DNA of 64,000 nucleotides, taken from Macrocystis pyrifera (lineage: Eukaryota; Sar; Phaeophyceae; Laminariales; Laminariaceae). Positions 22,367-33,745 of this stretch are shown here, one piece after another. Positions within the stretch are counted from its first letter, which is position 1. Each line of letters begins with the position of its first letter. Under the pieces are notes generated by a model. That model searched no databases. It was not told the origin of the DNA and worked only from the letters and a program-made list of their open reading frames with translations. A program made the position numbers and the translations under genes. Location: the NCBI GenBank assembly GCA_031763025.1, contig JASSKH010000040.1, positions 1,377,001-1,441,000 of the forward strand, given 5' to 3'.

Positions 22367-24412
22367 ATGAGTGGGCGTTTGATTATATTGCCAAAAAAGA
22401 GTTGGCATCCCGGCAAGAGGGAGAACATAGAGAAGGTCCTTCGCGATGAGAGGCTCGCTGCGGAGGAGGCAGCGGCGGCCCGGGAACGCGCGAGAGAAAT
22501 CGCCCAGGAAGGGATTGTAGAAACGCTGTCAAAGAAAAGGTAAGACGTCCTTGCCGCTTTAGACTACAGCACTACTGCTGCTTTCCAGTCTCCCACAACA
22601 TAGCCGGAACGCCCCTCTCTCTCCCAAAGATAATAATTGGTGCTTGTTGGAATTCGCCTCGTACTCCATGTGCGTTTTCGTTGCATTAAACAGTCATTTC
22701 TACCCATCGACACCCGGCACACCCAGTGTCTATGTACAGCAGTACGAGTAGGCATAATGTACTATACGAAATACTCGTACTTTTTGGACCCAGGTAAAAC
22801 AGCCCAAACGATGAAGGGTGCGGTTTGATCAGCCGCCTAATTCTTGCTACGCATACGTTGTATTATCTCTTGCATCTTGCTTGGGACGCACGCATTACGA
22901 AAACCTGCTGCCCGATCTGCTTCGTTTGGGCGATGCTGAAATGGTGTAGTTGTATTTTAAATTCGTCCCTCTTTCCCTCTCAAGTCCCTACATGCTTAAC
23001 GTAATTACCTGGGAGCTACGAGTAATACGAAAAGGGGAGTTGCCGCCAAACTGATCAGTATGCAAATTTGGTATGGGAACTGCGAGTTATAACGAATAAC
23101 CCAGGCCAGCTTTCTCACAGTAGCCGCGTACTTCACTATCAAATCTCCGGGTTGATGGCGAGCTTCTTCCACTACGGCAACTAATGGCGCTCGCAATGCT
23201 GTCTGTTCCCTTGCTGTTGCTAGGTCTTCTGCGAAGAAAGTTAGCACAGCAACGGTCCCAGAGAAACCGAAGGGCCGGAAGCGAAGCCGTCAAGGTGAAG
23301 ATGAAGGCGCACAACCTCTTGGCGGGGAGGGGCAAGGCTGGGGGGCAACACTTCAGCATGTCAACCTCTTCAGCGAGGCCGAGCGGGAGGCGGGAAAGGT
23401 CCTGGGACAGAACGCAGATCACCAGCGCGAAAAGCGAGAACAGGACCTGCAAAAACAGCAGCGTTCGGGACTGGCACCTACTGCTCTTGGCGAAGGCTCC
23501 GCCGAGCTAAGGGACAAAGACTCACAGCCGTGGTATACTCAAGCGAGTGAATCGTCGAGGGTGCAGGAGGTTACTGCACGCACGATGAGGTTGGGGAGAG
23601 AAGTGACGGGCGAAGAGGCCGTGGCAGCACTGAAGAGAGATCAGGGGCGTAAGGGCCAGGCGGATCCCATGGGCTTCTTATTTCGATCAGGAGCGCAAGC
23701 TACCCCGGGGAGTTTGACGATAGATATAGTCGGAGCGAATTTGGCGTCGAAAACAGGTGTTTCCGTTACTGCTGCTCCTGAGGAGTCAGATAGGGCCACA
23801 ACACGCAGCAACGACAAGAAGCGACACAAGAAGTCTAAGAAGAGCAAAAAACACAGAAAGAAAGACACCAACGGGAAACGGAGAAACGCTGGCAAAGATG
23901 GCAGCAGCAGCCGAGGTCGCCGTGCCGGTGCAACTGCCGATCCTCCAGGCGACGAACGTGAAAAAGCGGATGATTCCCGTCGAATAGCTCTGGTGAGACT
24001 CGATGTTAACACCGCTCGCACATGAGACCAGGTGCTGGCGGTGAAAGGTTGAGCACACCCTTGGACGATTTTAATGTAAAGCAGCCGCGTCTGCACCCTC
24101 CCGTGTTCCGTGCGCCTTGCGGATTTAACGCCCAAATTCCAAGCTTGTTTCGCTGTCGATGTCTGCGGTGCTCCAGCCGCGTGACTTTAACGCCTCTACT
24201 ACAACGTCGCATCCGTGTCAACCGTCTCCTTTGCCGCGCTCCAGGAGGACCTTCGCCGGCGCCGACTAGCGCGCGAAGGCGGCGAACGAGAGCGCCAAAT
24301 ACGCCTACTGGCTGAACGAGAGATGGCTGGGAAACCGCTCCCTGACGACCGGAGCAGGTCATACAACGACCAGTACAACGCTCAAGCTGCCAGGCAAAAC
24401 AGAGGACGCTGA
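22367..24412 (+). CDS. LENG1-like protein (Cir_N domain), three exons
   Basis: Exons 22367-22539, 23224-23992 and 24245-24412 join in phases 2 and 0 with GT-AG borders and give about 369 residues. The ATG at 22367 opens a frame with the Cir_N signature near the N-terminus (ILPKKSWHPGKRENIEKV, then RDERLAAEEAAAARERAREI), as in LENG1 and related splicing-associated or CIR-type proteins. The middle exon carries HVNLFSEAEREAGK and QPWYTQ, followed by a Lys-rich KKRHKKSKKSKKHRKK stretch that looks like a nuclear localisation signal. The last exon gives LRRRRLAREGGERERQ and a C-terminal YNDQYNAQAARQNR, resembling the YNSQFNP-type end of the family. Human LENG1 is shorter, so the family's linker is expanded here. 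A nuclear, splicing-linked role is inferred from the family. It is the most compact gene in the window. Confidence 0.85.
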
Positions 24413-26795
24413 GGACACCTCATCCTTCGCATCCAACTGATGGGTGATGGTAGTTGAGTACAAGTTGTGGATTTTGTACGTATTGTGGAAAAGCTACACG
24501 CAGTATTGGCGTTGCGGTTATAGGCCCTTTCGGCCTCCGATGGATGGTATGATAATGTTTGTGGGAGGTGATGATGTACTCCCTACAATTATGAGGGGTA
24601 TGGCATGGTATCGGCGAAGAGTATGCTTGGGTGTTCCAATGGTCAGCCTTCACGGTATTTCAGAGCTGTTCTCAAGTTGGAACCATGTTGTTTTCCCCAC
24701 CAAACGACCGCGCGAACCTTCAAAATCCTAGTCGACCGCGCCCGATGTCATCGGACGGCGACTCGACAGTTGGTGCGATGATGTCGACGAACGGAGAGAG
24801 GAGTAACCTCACGCTGTGATAAATACGCCAAGCACGGGCTGTAGGCAGGCAGTAGACCGCAATGACCGGGGGGGTGGGGGAAGACGACTTTCGCTCGCTC
24901 TTTCCACTAAGACTCATAACTTGACACCTTTGCGGAGTGTCACATTCTTGATAGTGGTCTTATCGAGGTATATGTAAGAGGTGCAGACTGCCTATCTCTG
25001 TAAGGTGTATCAGGTATACTCAGCTGGTCAATTCGTGATCAAGATATATATTTGCGTGTTTTATCAGCTATCCAGGTGTTTGCTACAACGCAAATTCCAC
25101 GTAGGCACAGCATGCGAAGGGTGGATGAAGACGTGGAAGAGCAGTGCACGTTGGACGACACGTAGCTGTGCATGGGCACGGCAAAATGAAAAATAGAGAA
25201 ACGGGCGATTCGGTTCGATCTAAGAGTCATCCACTCGTATACTACAGCAGTTGTCTACTCGTTCATGCGCCGTTCCTCAAACGTGACTTTACCCCGGCAG
25301 GGTATCACAGTGTCGCCAGTCTGCTTGCTCGTCAAGACTATTTTCTCGTTGTATTCCCTGGCAGTGGATTACCGTGGAGACGCCCTCTTCCCATTGTCTC
25401 AGGAAACACAACATTGCAAGTCAAGACCATGGATCCGAAAGATGGTGATCCGCCCCTTTCAACAGTATTTTTAGGTCCTGTTTCGGTTCGATTTGTAGGA
25501 TAGGAGTCCGCTCGGCCGTTGTTGGCTGGGCTGCCAATTGACGGATCCCAAAGCGGCAGTCCTCCTCCAGCTATCTTGACATCATCCCTGGGGTTTGTCA
25601 CCTGGTCCAACAATGTTTCGGGGAGGATTACTTTAAAGTAATTTTTCTGCAGTAGAACGAGGTCGAAACATAATCAACTTCCCGCAGTTTTTGTCAGTAC
25701 CCTGCTAACGAGGAGTAGAAGCGGCCGATCGTAACACGTGAAACACGGTAATATCGAGCGTATTCGTAACGTGCGAGACGAAGTTTTGCTATAATAAAGT
25801 GCAGTACAGTTCGTGGAATCAAAATCACTCCGCAGGTAACCGATCAGACCACCACCTAACCGCCAAAAGAATACTCGGATATTTTTTCCATCATGTTTCA
25901 TGTCACACTGCGATACAATTATTCTTTGTACGCGTAGGAAACAACGGAATACCCCAATTACTTGCGTCAAAATCTCTCTACACTCGTACACTCCACAACC
26001 CACTCGACACTTACACACCTCCAGGAGCTCGTCTCCTCGTCCTCTCGCGAATGTTTCTTCATACCAGGTTTACAGTAGTTCGATTGAGCGATGTAGACAA
26101 CTTGCGTTTTGGGGCGAGATTGCCACTGAACGTTTATCGTCTGCAGAGCGTACGGTATCCGCGCCGAACCAGTCAGCGCCAAGGACTACATACTTGCACT
26201 ATTAATACTACTGCTGTCCAAGTGTATCTGTAAGAATTTGCGCTATGCGTTGTTGGTGGGGGCAGTTTCGAATACATTATCGCGCAAAAACTGATTGATC
26301 AGGTGTGATCTTGTTGTACAAATGAGATGTTTCCGTATGTTACGGGGACAGCAACTACGATACCGACGCTCATAGACGGTAGCACCACACAGAAACCTGA
26401 GGCTATGCGCTCTCGAACAAGCGAGGTTTTGCCCCTGGGCAGGGTTTGGACGTGCATGCGATCGGGAACGAGTGCTTCAAGAAAGAAACAGGAAATATCT
26501 TGGATCTTGGTCGTGAAACGGCTGTGCAACAACCCCGTTACAATCACGCAATTGACATGGAACCCTTGACGCAAGATCTCTCATCATAAGACAAGAAGCA
26601 GATTCAAAATCCACGCTGTACCAAGGGTAGGCAAAAAAAAAATCCTGGACCCACACTCCATCTTTTTCATTTTCGGCCCGCCAGAGCGGGGGGAGGGGGC
26701 AATTCTCCTGGTATACTAAATCTATACATTACAAGTCACTTGATGATACACTACGCAATCCGGCAGTCTAGGCCACGTGAATAGCGCAGACTAGC
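24413..26795. other. intergenic DNA, no gene seen
   Basis: The longest frames (25144-25503 plus, 25338-25613 minus) have no recognised motif. The stretch contains one A10 run at 26635 and several TACCAGGT words. The 5' LTR of the gypsy element should lie here or just downstream, but no copy of the 3'-flanking repeat was found. Confidence 0.4.
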
Positions 26796-27175
26796 CCATG
26801 ACGCTTCTCCCACCACCGTCTCATGGCCGAGACCGGCCGCGTACCAGCTCCGCTGCAAACGGCGGTCACGCGCCGCCCTCCAGGAGCCCCCCCTTCCCTT
26901 ACTCGGGACCGGATGCTGGACACCACCCCACCTCCTCCAGCGGACACCGGGGAGCTGGCGACAGCTCTGTGGCCGGAGACCGCTCTCGCTGCCGCGCTGG
27001 CGACCAGGCCCGCCAGCGCCCGAGGGTTGGAGGGGATTCGGCCGGTCCGGACGGCAGGTTCCGCCGGGACTCGGGCGGGGAAACGGGTGGCAGTTCGTCT
27101 CGGCGCAACGGGGCTGGACGGCGAAGAAACCGGGGGGAAGGGGAAGGAGCGATCGGGTGACGGCCGGTACGTATG

Positions 27176-27597
27176 TACATTATTGTCATTTTTCGCAACA
27201 TGCCGGGGCATGCCGTGGCACCACCTGCGGCGAAACCTTCCACGGCATCTTCCACGGCATACCACGGAACCTTCCACGGACCTCCACGGCATACCATGGG
27301 ACCCTAACCCTAACCCTAACCCTATCCCTAACCCTAACCCTAACCCCAACCCCAACCTAGGTGTCGTGGACATTGGGGTGCCGTGGGGGTTGCCATGATA
27401 TGCCGTGGGATTGCCATGGAGTGCCGTGGCGGTAGCCGCGGGGGTTGCCATGGTACTACCCATGGCATGTCATGGCAACCCCCACGGCGTGCCATGGAAT
27501 CTTATGCCACACCATGGGATGCCGTGGTGATGCCATGGTATGCCATGGGCGGTACCATGGCAATGCCACGACATGCCCATGACAAGGTCAAATAGTG
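27176..27597. mobile_element. CCATGGCA-array element, copy 2, with telomere-like core, inserted in gag
   Basis: The left half is C-rich (CCACGGCA units) and the right half is its approximate inverse (TGCCGTGGGG units). Between them lies a CCCTAA array (27303-27358). The right end reads TAGTGTAGAACCCTG, the inverse of the left end of the 19-kb copy; the left end (TACATTATTGTCATTTTTCGC) resembles the left end of the 41.7-kb copy. Gag-like sequence resumes directly after it. No target duplication was identified. Confidence 0.7.
27303..27358. repeat. interstitial telomere-like (CCCTAA)n
   Basis: There are about nine tandem CCCTAA units with variants CCCTAT and CCCCAA at the edges. The TTAGGG type is widespread among eukaryotes, including brown algae. 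Its place in the exact centre of a foldback element argues that it is part of that element and not a chromosome end. Confidence 0.9.
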
Positions 27598-27599
27598 TA

Positions 27600-28617
27600 G
27601 AACCCTGGATGGCAGCCATGAAGGCCTTAGTTCTACTAATTGGATCCCCGGTTGGCAGTACCCTCTCAAGAAATCCTTCGCGCGCGCCATCACGCCTGAC
27701 AAGCCTACGACCGCCCCTCTCACTACCTTGATGGATGATTTTTTTGGACAGGTGTCGCGCGCCCTCGCAGCAGGATCGACGGGACCGGAGGTGTTCACGC
27801 TCCTCCTGAGGTTGCTGAGCAACCACTTCGACCGCACCAACACGGGGGCCAGCCACACCAAGTTGCATAATTTTGGCGTGGCTAACGGGACCCCATTTTG
27901 CGATTTTAGTCGTGCATTGCGAGGGGTGGTGTCCGCAGCGACGGGGACTGAGCGTGTTTTGGCACCGTGGGTGAGGTTGTTTTGGAGGTAGTTCGGATAG
28001 CACTGAACGAGCAGTACCCTAGCTTGATGCCGACGCTGTACCCGGGAGTTTTGGCTACGGTATCGATGCCGTTCGGCACTTTGGACGCCATGTGGTTAGC
28101 TTTCGAGAGTCTTGCGAATAATAAGACACCTGCCGTCAACGGCGAAAAATATTTTTCTGTGCCTGCTTCTTCGACGGGTGCGCGGTCATCAGCCCCGTCG
28201 GGGCCCCGGCCCGCCAATATTGGTCGCGGCCAGGGCCGGACGTTTCCCCAGTCGCCTTCTTGGCAGACGGGATCGCGCAATAATCCGCTTGTGATCAATG
28301 TCCACAAATCCATCCCTGACTGCCTCGACCCGTGGCTTGACACCTCTTCCAACCACTGGCCCCTTGAAGAACACCACTATGCCGAAGTTCACGCCGTTTG
28401 CATGTCCATCCAGACCGAGGACCCTCCCCTTTGGAGCGGCCTACTTTCATCGTCCGCTCGCGCAGCCGCCCTCAGCGAAAACCGAGGACGCTGTTTAAAC
28501 TGTCACGAAGACACACACTCTCTTCGACAGTGTAGACACCCCTTTCTAAACCTTAGTGGTATCTTAAACCCCGACCTCGGAACGCTCGGCGACGACGGCG
28601 AGGCGTTCCGTCGATAG
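27600..28617 (+). pseudogene. gag-like polyprotein segment with CCHC zinc knuckle
   Basis: A capsid-like region reads in one frame from about 27655 (SFARAITPDKPTTAPLTTL, MMDDFFGQVSRALAAGSTG, FSRALRGVVSAATGTERVL) and after a frameshift near 27965 in another (VVLEVVRIALNEQYPSLMP, NNKTPAVNGEKYFSVP). It ends in a retroviral-type knuckle CLNCHEDTHSLRQC (C-x2-C-x4-H-x4-C) about 40 residues before the stop at 28617. The N-terminal part is separated by the inserted CCATGGCA element. Function inferred from the family: RNA-binding structural protein of the element. Confidence 0.75.
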
Positions 28618-29940
28618 CAAGAACGCATGATCAGACACCGCCGCGAGCACAATTCACGACCGAACAAACACAACCAGAAGAAACACACGCGTCGTCCCGG
28701 CCACTCGCGTGGGCAACATCACGGCCAGGGTCAGCAAAACAGACAAGGTGACGGCTACAACACACACGGCACGAGGACACCCGCAGTTTCACTCCGGTCA
28801 TCATGGTGGTGGTTCGACCGCCCCTACCTCTTCCGTCCCGGTTCCCATCTCGGGGGTTCGCTACGGTGCCTCGCATACCTCGGGCGGAAACCCGAATGGA
28901 CGCCAGCCAGGCACCTTCCGCGCCGGTAACTGACAGGTCGACGGCGGTTCGGCTCCTCCTGCCCGCCCGCCGCCAGCATTGTCGGGAGAAAAAACATTGA
29001 TTTCACAAGATGCTCGCGTCCCAGGCTCGCTCAGTACTCCGCTCCCGCCCCGCGCGTTACTCCGTACTTCGGACCGACGCAGCGACTCAGCTCCACTGCT
29101 TTCTCCGGGGAGCCCCAGGGCGCCTTCCCCGAAGTCGGGAGCCCGCGCCTCAAACGCCGCTCCCCTCAACCTGCGCACGGGAGCAGGCGCGATAAACGCC
29201 TCTCTCCCAAACCACGCACCGCGCAACGTGACGGGTGTCGCGCCGTCGCGTCGTTTTTTTTCAGCGAGGGTGCCCCCCTCCTACACCTCCTGGCCATGCG
29301 GTAGCGGTCGGTTTGAGGTGCGGGAAGGCAAACACCGAAACCCCGAGATCTCGAGTGAAGCTCGACTCGGCGTTTCCTCGCAATAACGGTGGCCGCTCCA
29401 CCCTTTTTCCTATTAAGGAGGAGTCGACAAGATTAGCTACCTCGTCCCCCTTCCCCACCAGGTCTACAGGACGGAAGCCCTCTCCGGTGGACCCTTTGTT
29501 GCCCCCCACCCGAGCACCGTTCTTGAAGACGTCTACAGGGTCTGCAGGCCCTCTTCCGTCTTCGCGCACGCCACTCCACGTGCGCAGCGCTCCTTCGGCT
29601 CCAGTGGAACAGGAAAAGCCTGGCACTGTCCGTCGAGCCAGTGGTGACTCCACGGCCTCCGGTCAGATCAACCGGACAGCATCCCCGTTGAATTCGGAAG
29701 AATCGCAGCTCTCGTCAAGCAGAACGGGCTCAGAGCCCCCTGCCCCCTTTGGTCCAGAACAGAGATCATCGGGCGCAGCAAGAGAACCCTCTGGCGATTT
29801 TTTGCCCACGGGCAATGGTGACACAGAGCCAGTATACGTGGAACCGGACTCGTCTCGTACACCAGGGGCTCAGTGTTCTCAGAGAAGCACACTCCCCCCC
29901 CGACCCGCCGCAACTGCGGCCACCGACGACTCGGCACCGT
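28618..29940 (+). other. retrotransposon low-complexity region between gag and the NADAR domain
   Basis: The sequence is GC-rich with Ser/Pro/Arg/Thr-rich frames (one open frame from 29235 reaches the NADAR domain). No protease motif was found. A first part (28620-28900) is His/Arg-rich. I cannot say whether it encodes an extra gag segment or a protease that has decayed beyond recognition. Confidence 0.5.
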
Positions 29941-29954
29941 CGGTCTTTGACCCT

Positions 29955-30475
29955 ACTCTCGAGTATACAACGGAGCGGGTGGTACTGTTCTGGCAGCCCC
30001 CCTCTTATTTTTCGCAGTGGTCCCCCTCGTGTTTTGTCATCGACGACGTGTCATATTCCTGCGCGGAGCAGTATATGATGGCTGAAAAGGCTCGCCTTTT
30101 TCAGGACCACGGCACAGCGGAGCGGATTATGGCCTCACCAGTCCCATGCGAGCACAAACGCCTCGGTCGAGGCGTGCATAACTTCGACTGCGCTATCTGG
30201 GACCGTGTTCGGGAAGACGAGCGCCGTCCTTGCTGGTAATTTTGCCAAATTCTCGCAGAACCCGGTCATGAAGCAGCACCTATTGAGCACTGGCACCAAA
30301 AATTTGGCTGAAGCCAGCCCTTTTGATGCCGTGTAGGGCATCGGTCTGCGGGCAGACGACCCCGAAGCGCACGACCTCTCTCGGTGGCATGGAAAAAAAT
30401 TGCTCGGTAAAGTTCTTTCCGCCGTTCGCGACACCCTCCGATCAAGTGAGGCCGGGTTGGCACACCCCGCCTCCT
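29955..30475 (+). pseudogene. NADAR (YbiA/DUF1768-type) domain inside a gypsy polyprotein
   Basis: The C-terminal part of the frame 29235-30239 reads VVLFWQPPSYFSQWSPSCF, then YSCAEQYMMAEKARLFQDHG, then KRLGRGVHNFDCAIWDRVRE. After a frameshift at about 30220 the next frame continues with GNFAKFSQNPVMKQHLLSTG, LAEASPFDAV, a stop where the family has Trp (TAG), then GIGLRADDPEA, WHGKKLLGKVLSAVRD. These match in order the NADAR hallmarks: S-x-x-(F/W)-x-P, the (A/V)E-(H/Q)-Y-x-x-x-K-A helix, the K-x-x-G-R-x-V segment, E-A-S-P-x-D-x-x-W-G-I-G-L and W-x-G-x-N-x-L-G-x-x-L-x-x-V-R. The Asn of the last motif is Lys here. NADAR proteins act on N-glycosidic bonds (riboflavin intermediates) and remove ADP-ribose from guanine; any role in a retroelement is inference. 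It sits directly before the reverse transcriptase. Confidence 0.85.
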
Positions 30476-30479
30476 CTCA

Positions 30480-31690
30480 TCAATTCTGCACCTTAACCAG
30501 ACCTCCCCGTACTCGAGCCCGCTGGTGGTCATCCCGAAGAAATCTGGAGGCGTTCGGATCACCGTGAACTACAAAAACTCAACCAGATCAGCAAACTCAG
30601 CCAGCTGCCTATTCCTCGCGTGGACCAAGTCCTCGACTCCCTGGGGAATGGACGGGTGTTTTCCCTCTTCGATTTGGTCTCCTCGTTCCACCAGATTACC
30701 GCGCACAAGGACACCGTCCCTCTTACGGCGTTCTGCACTCCCACGGGCTTTTACGAGTGGCTCGTCATGCCCCAAGGCAGCAGTGCTTCGCCCGGCTGGT
30801 TCGTCAAAGTGATTATGGAAGTCGTTAAAGGCCTGGCACAAGTGGCGGCCTACCTTGATGATGTGATCGTTTTCGACTCTGACCCGACGGCCCACGCGAG
30901 GGCGATACGAGCCCTCTTCGAACGCCTGCGTAAACACAACCTCAAGCTCTCCCTATCGAAGGCTCGCTTCGGCGCCACGGACGCCAATTTTCTGGGTCAC
31001 TCCATTTCGCCCGCGGGTATAAGCCCTAATGCGGAAAAAGTTTCGGCTTTGCTGAAAATGCCCATGCCCAAGAACCTCAAGCAGGTCCGCGCCCTAATGG
31101 GCGGCGTAGGATATTATCGCAAATTCCTGCCCTTCCTGTCTAAACGGATACGTCCTTGCACCGCCCTTCTCCGGAAGGGGGTCAAGTATGTCTTCACGCC
31201 GGCTATGGAAGTTATCGTCCGCCAGATCCTCGCCGAGCTCGCGGCCCCACCGATTTTGGTTTTCCCTGACTGGGATGCCGTAGCCGACGGCTCCCGCCCC
31301 TTCCACGTGTACTGCGACGCCTGCATCGACGGTTTCGATGCCGCGCTCGAACAAGAACAACCGGACGGCTCGGTACGGCCCATTGCTTATATCAGCCGCG
31401 CTACCCTCGATTCCGAAAGGCACTGGACACCGTTGGACCTGGAAGCTGGCAGCATTGTCTGGGCCATCAAACGACTCCGAGGTTACCTGTGGGGCACGAA
31501 GTTTCGAATATTTTCGGACCACAAAGCACTTGAGAGTATTGGCAAAGTAGGAGACCACAACGCACGCGTCCAGCGGTGGCTCGAGGTACTCACCGCGTTC
31601 GGCTACACCCTCGAGTACCGCCAGGGCAGCGCCAACGAAAATGTTGACTTTCTCTCCCGTTTGCCAGAGCCCGCCACAGAACACGACCGC
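30480..31690 (+). pseudogene. gypsy reverse transcriptase and RNase H
   Basis: The reverse transcriptase begins with SSPLVVIPKKSGGVRITVNY, then a one-base shift near 30573 leads into LSQLPIPRVDQVLDSLGNGR, FSLFDLVSSFHQI, PQGSSASPGWF (the usual PxGLxNAP position is altered), the catalytic AAYLDDVIVF, and NFLGHSISPAGI. The RNase H part follows with YCDACIDGFDAAL, LDLEAGSIVWAIKRLRGY, FSDHKALE and NVDFLSRLPEP. The frame stays open to a stop at 32182. All steps of cDNA synthesis would be encoded here in an intact copy. The shift and the altered PxG motif indicate decay. Confidence 0.9.
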
Positions 31691-32797
31691 AGTGGGTCTA
31701 GCTGCCTCAACCCCGTCGAGGACGGTGGTGTCTTCCTCATCCGAGCCTGCGGGCTTCGCACTCGCTCTTCGCCGACCCCTGGTGTCGGTTTGGGTGGGCT
31801 GGTGTCCCGCAGTGAAAATGCCGTCTTGGGTGGGCTACCTCTCGCCTCTTCGGATTTTCGCGATTTTCGCACACACGGGCCACGTATGAGAATTGACGAC
31901 CTCTCTGCTCCTTCGGGGAGATTCGTCGTTCGTGTATCTGCTTCCGTCGCCACCGTCGACCGCCGTCCTAGCTTGGGGTATTTTTCACCCCCCGCCAACG
32001 CCGCTTTCGCTTCTGTTTTTGTCGTACCCTCCGGGGGCGACCCGGGCTCTGCAGAAGCACCCGCTGCAGCGACGATTGTCGCCCAGCGCGCTCCTCCCGC
32101 GGCGAGCACTTTACAGGTCGAAGATTCTGTCGTGAGCATTGCTCCGGCCGCGTCTTCCCTTTCATGCCAGGGCTCTGCATAAGCCCCCGCTGCAGCGACG
32201 ATTGTCGCCCAGCGCGCTCCTCCCCCGACGAGCATTTTACAGGGAAAAGATTCCGCCGTGATCACTGATCCGGCCGCGTCTACCCCATCGCCGCCTGGCA
32301 ACCCGGCGCCTCGGAGCGTTTTGCTGTCTTCAGGCCGCATCTCATCTCGGACGCGCCGACGAACAGCCGCCGCCGCTGGCGCCGTGCCGCCTGCTGTTGA
32401 TTATGGCTTCGGGCCCGGCGGGACCCCTAGACCATCAGCCCGGCGTGCTATCACCCCGCTGCGAGCCCCACGGCCGCGATCGCCCGCACCCGTCGTTTTG
32501 GCCCCGACTCCTGCCGCCTCGTCCGTCCCGACGGTACCCATCCCGTCCGGCCGCGACCGCACCGAGCCCGTGGGAACTCCTCTTTTACGACTTCCGCCGC
32601 CAACTGACGCACCTCCCGTCACCTCGACCGACTTGGATGCCCTCGGCGCAGCTGCCGAGTTTCAGTTCAGTGATTCCGCAGCGCGCTATTCGCACGCCGA
32701 CTGGGCTCGGGAACAACAGACTGAGCCCGCGTGCAACGCCGCCATGCGCTACATAACCCTTGGCCGACCGGAAGTTTTGCCAGACGACTTTTTATAA
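31691..32797 (+). pseudogene. Pro/Ala/Ser-rich linker between RNase H and integrase, with a 42-residue repeat
   Basis: The same frame as the reverse transcriptase continues with one in-frame stop at 32180-32182 and another at 32795-32797. A 126-bp direct repeat (unit starts 32061 and 32187) encodes the segment around PAAATIVAQRAPP. The composition suggests a disordered spacer. No enzyme domain was recognised. Confidence 0.6.
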
Positions 32798-32799
32798 GG

Positions 32800-33745
32800 T
32801 TTCCCTTCCCACCAGCGCCCTCCATTTTTGGAGGTTCAAGAGCTGGCCAACAAAGGCCGCTTGCACACCACCGACGCGGGCATCGTTCTACGTGTCCGAC
32901 AGCCGTCTCCCCCCCCTGCGTTGGATACGCCACGCCCGGTGGGTCGTACGGCCTGCTTATTGAACAACGAACCTATTCGCATTTATGTTCCGCTGCTCAT
33001 GCGCCCCTGTGTCATGCAGGCTTGCCCTTCCACGGCTTCCTGCCACCTAGGAACCGCGCGCACCCTACGTATGCTCGAACGTTTCTACTGGTGGATCGGC
33101 ATGAGCATCTGCACCCGGTGGTGGCTACGCAACTGCTTAAAGTGCCAAGCACGGAAAACGTCGCGGCAGACGGTCCGGTGGCCCTCCATCACGTTGCCCT
33201 TGCCAGAAGGGCCCGGCATCGCCGTCAGCATCGACTATTTCGGCCCCCTCCCGGTGACGCCTCGAGGTAATGCCTACATCTTGCTTTTCACTGATCGTTT
33301 CAGCCGCCGAGCTGACATGTACGCCGTCACAGCGGCCGAGTTCACCGCTGAGGGCACGGCTATCATTCTCATCAACCGGTATATCCCTCTTTGGGGGTGC
33401 CCGCGCAGCGTCCTCTCGGACATCGGCCTCCAGTTCTGCTCCAAGCTTTCGCACGCCGTATACCAGCTTCTCGGGGTTCGAAAAATTGCCACCAGCTCCT
33501 ACCACCCAAACGGCAACGGTGGGGTGGAACGTGTGAACCACACGATGGCCCAGATGTTGGCAATGGTCGTCAACGAGCTCCAAAACAACTGGGATGAATA
33601 GCTCCCTCACGTCGAATTTGCGTACAACAATTCCGTCAGTGCCGCCACGGGTCTGGCTCCCAACGAGGTACATATGGGTCGGCTCCCACGCCTCCCACTG
33701 ACGATTTTCGAACGTGCTGGAGTCGCCGGCCACCAGAGCTTGGCC
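32800..33745 (+). pseudogene. gypsy integrase
   Basis: In the same frame after the stop at 32797: a zinc-binding region ends in LRNCLKCQARKTSR. The DDE core has AVSIDYFGPLPV (first Asp), SVLSDIGLQFCSKL (second Asp) and GGVERVNHTMAQM (Glu). An in-frame TAG at 33599-33601 interrupts WDE-LPHVEFAYNNS, after which the frame continues to about 33740 (ATGLAPNEVHMGRLPRLPL). The catalytic residues are all present, so the stops are the visible damage. Confidence 0.88.

Noticed and set aside
27303..27358. Chromosome end (true telomere)
   Set aside because: The array is short, internal, and symmetric within a foldback element that also occurs elsewhere.
26823..27398. 191-residue plus-strand open frame ending in Pro-Asn repeats
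   Set aside because: The end is the translated CCCTAA array and the start is one of three equally open frames in GC-rich sequence. At most its neighbour frame is gag N-terminus.
31603..32340. 245-residue minus-strand open frame
   Set aside because: It is antisense to the gypsy RNase H and linker; no domain is present and the sense strand explains the openness.
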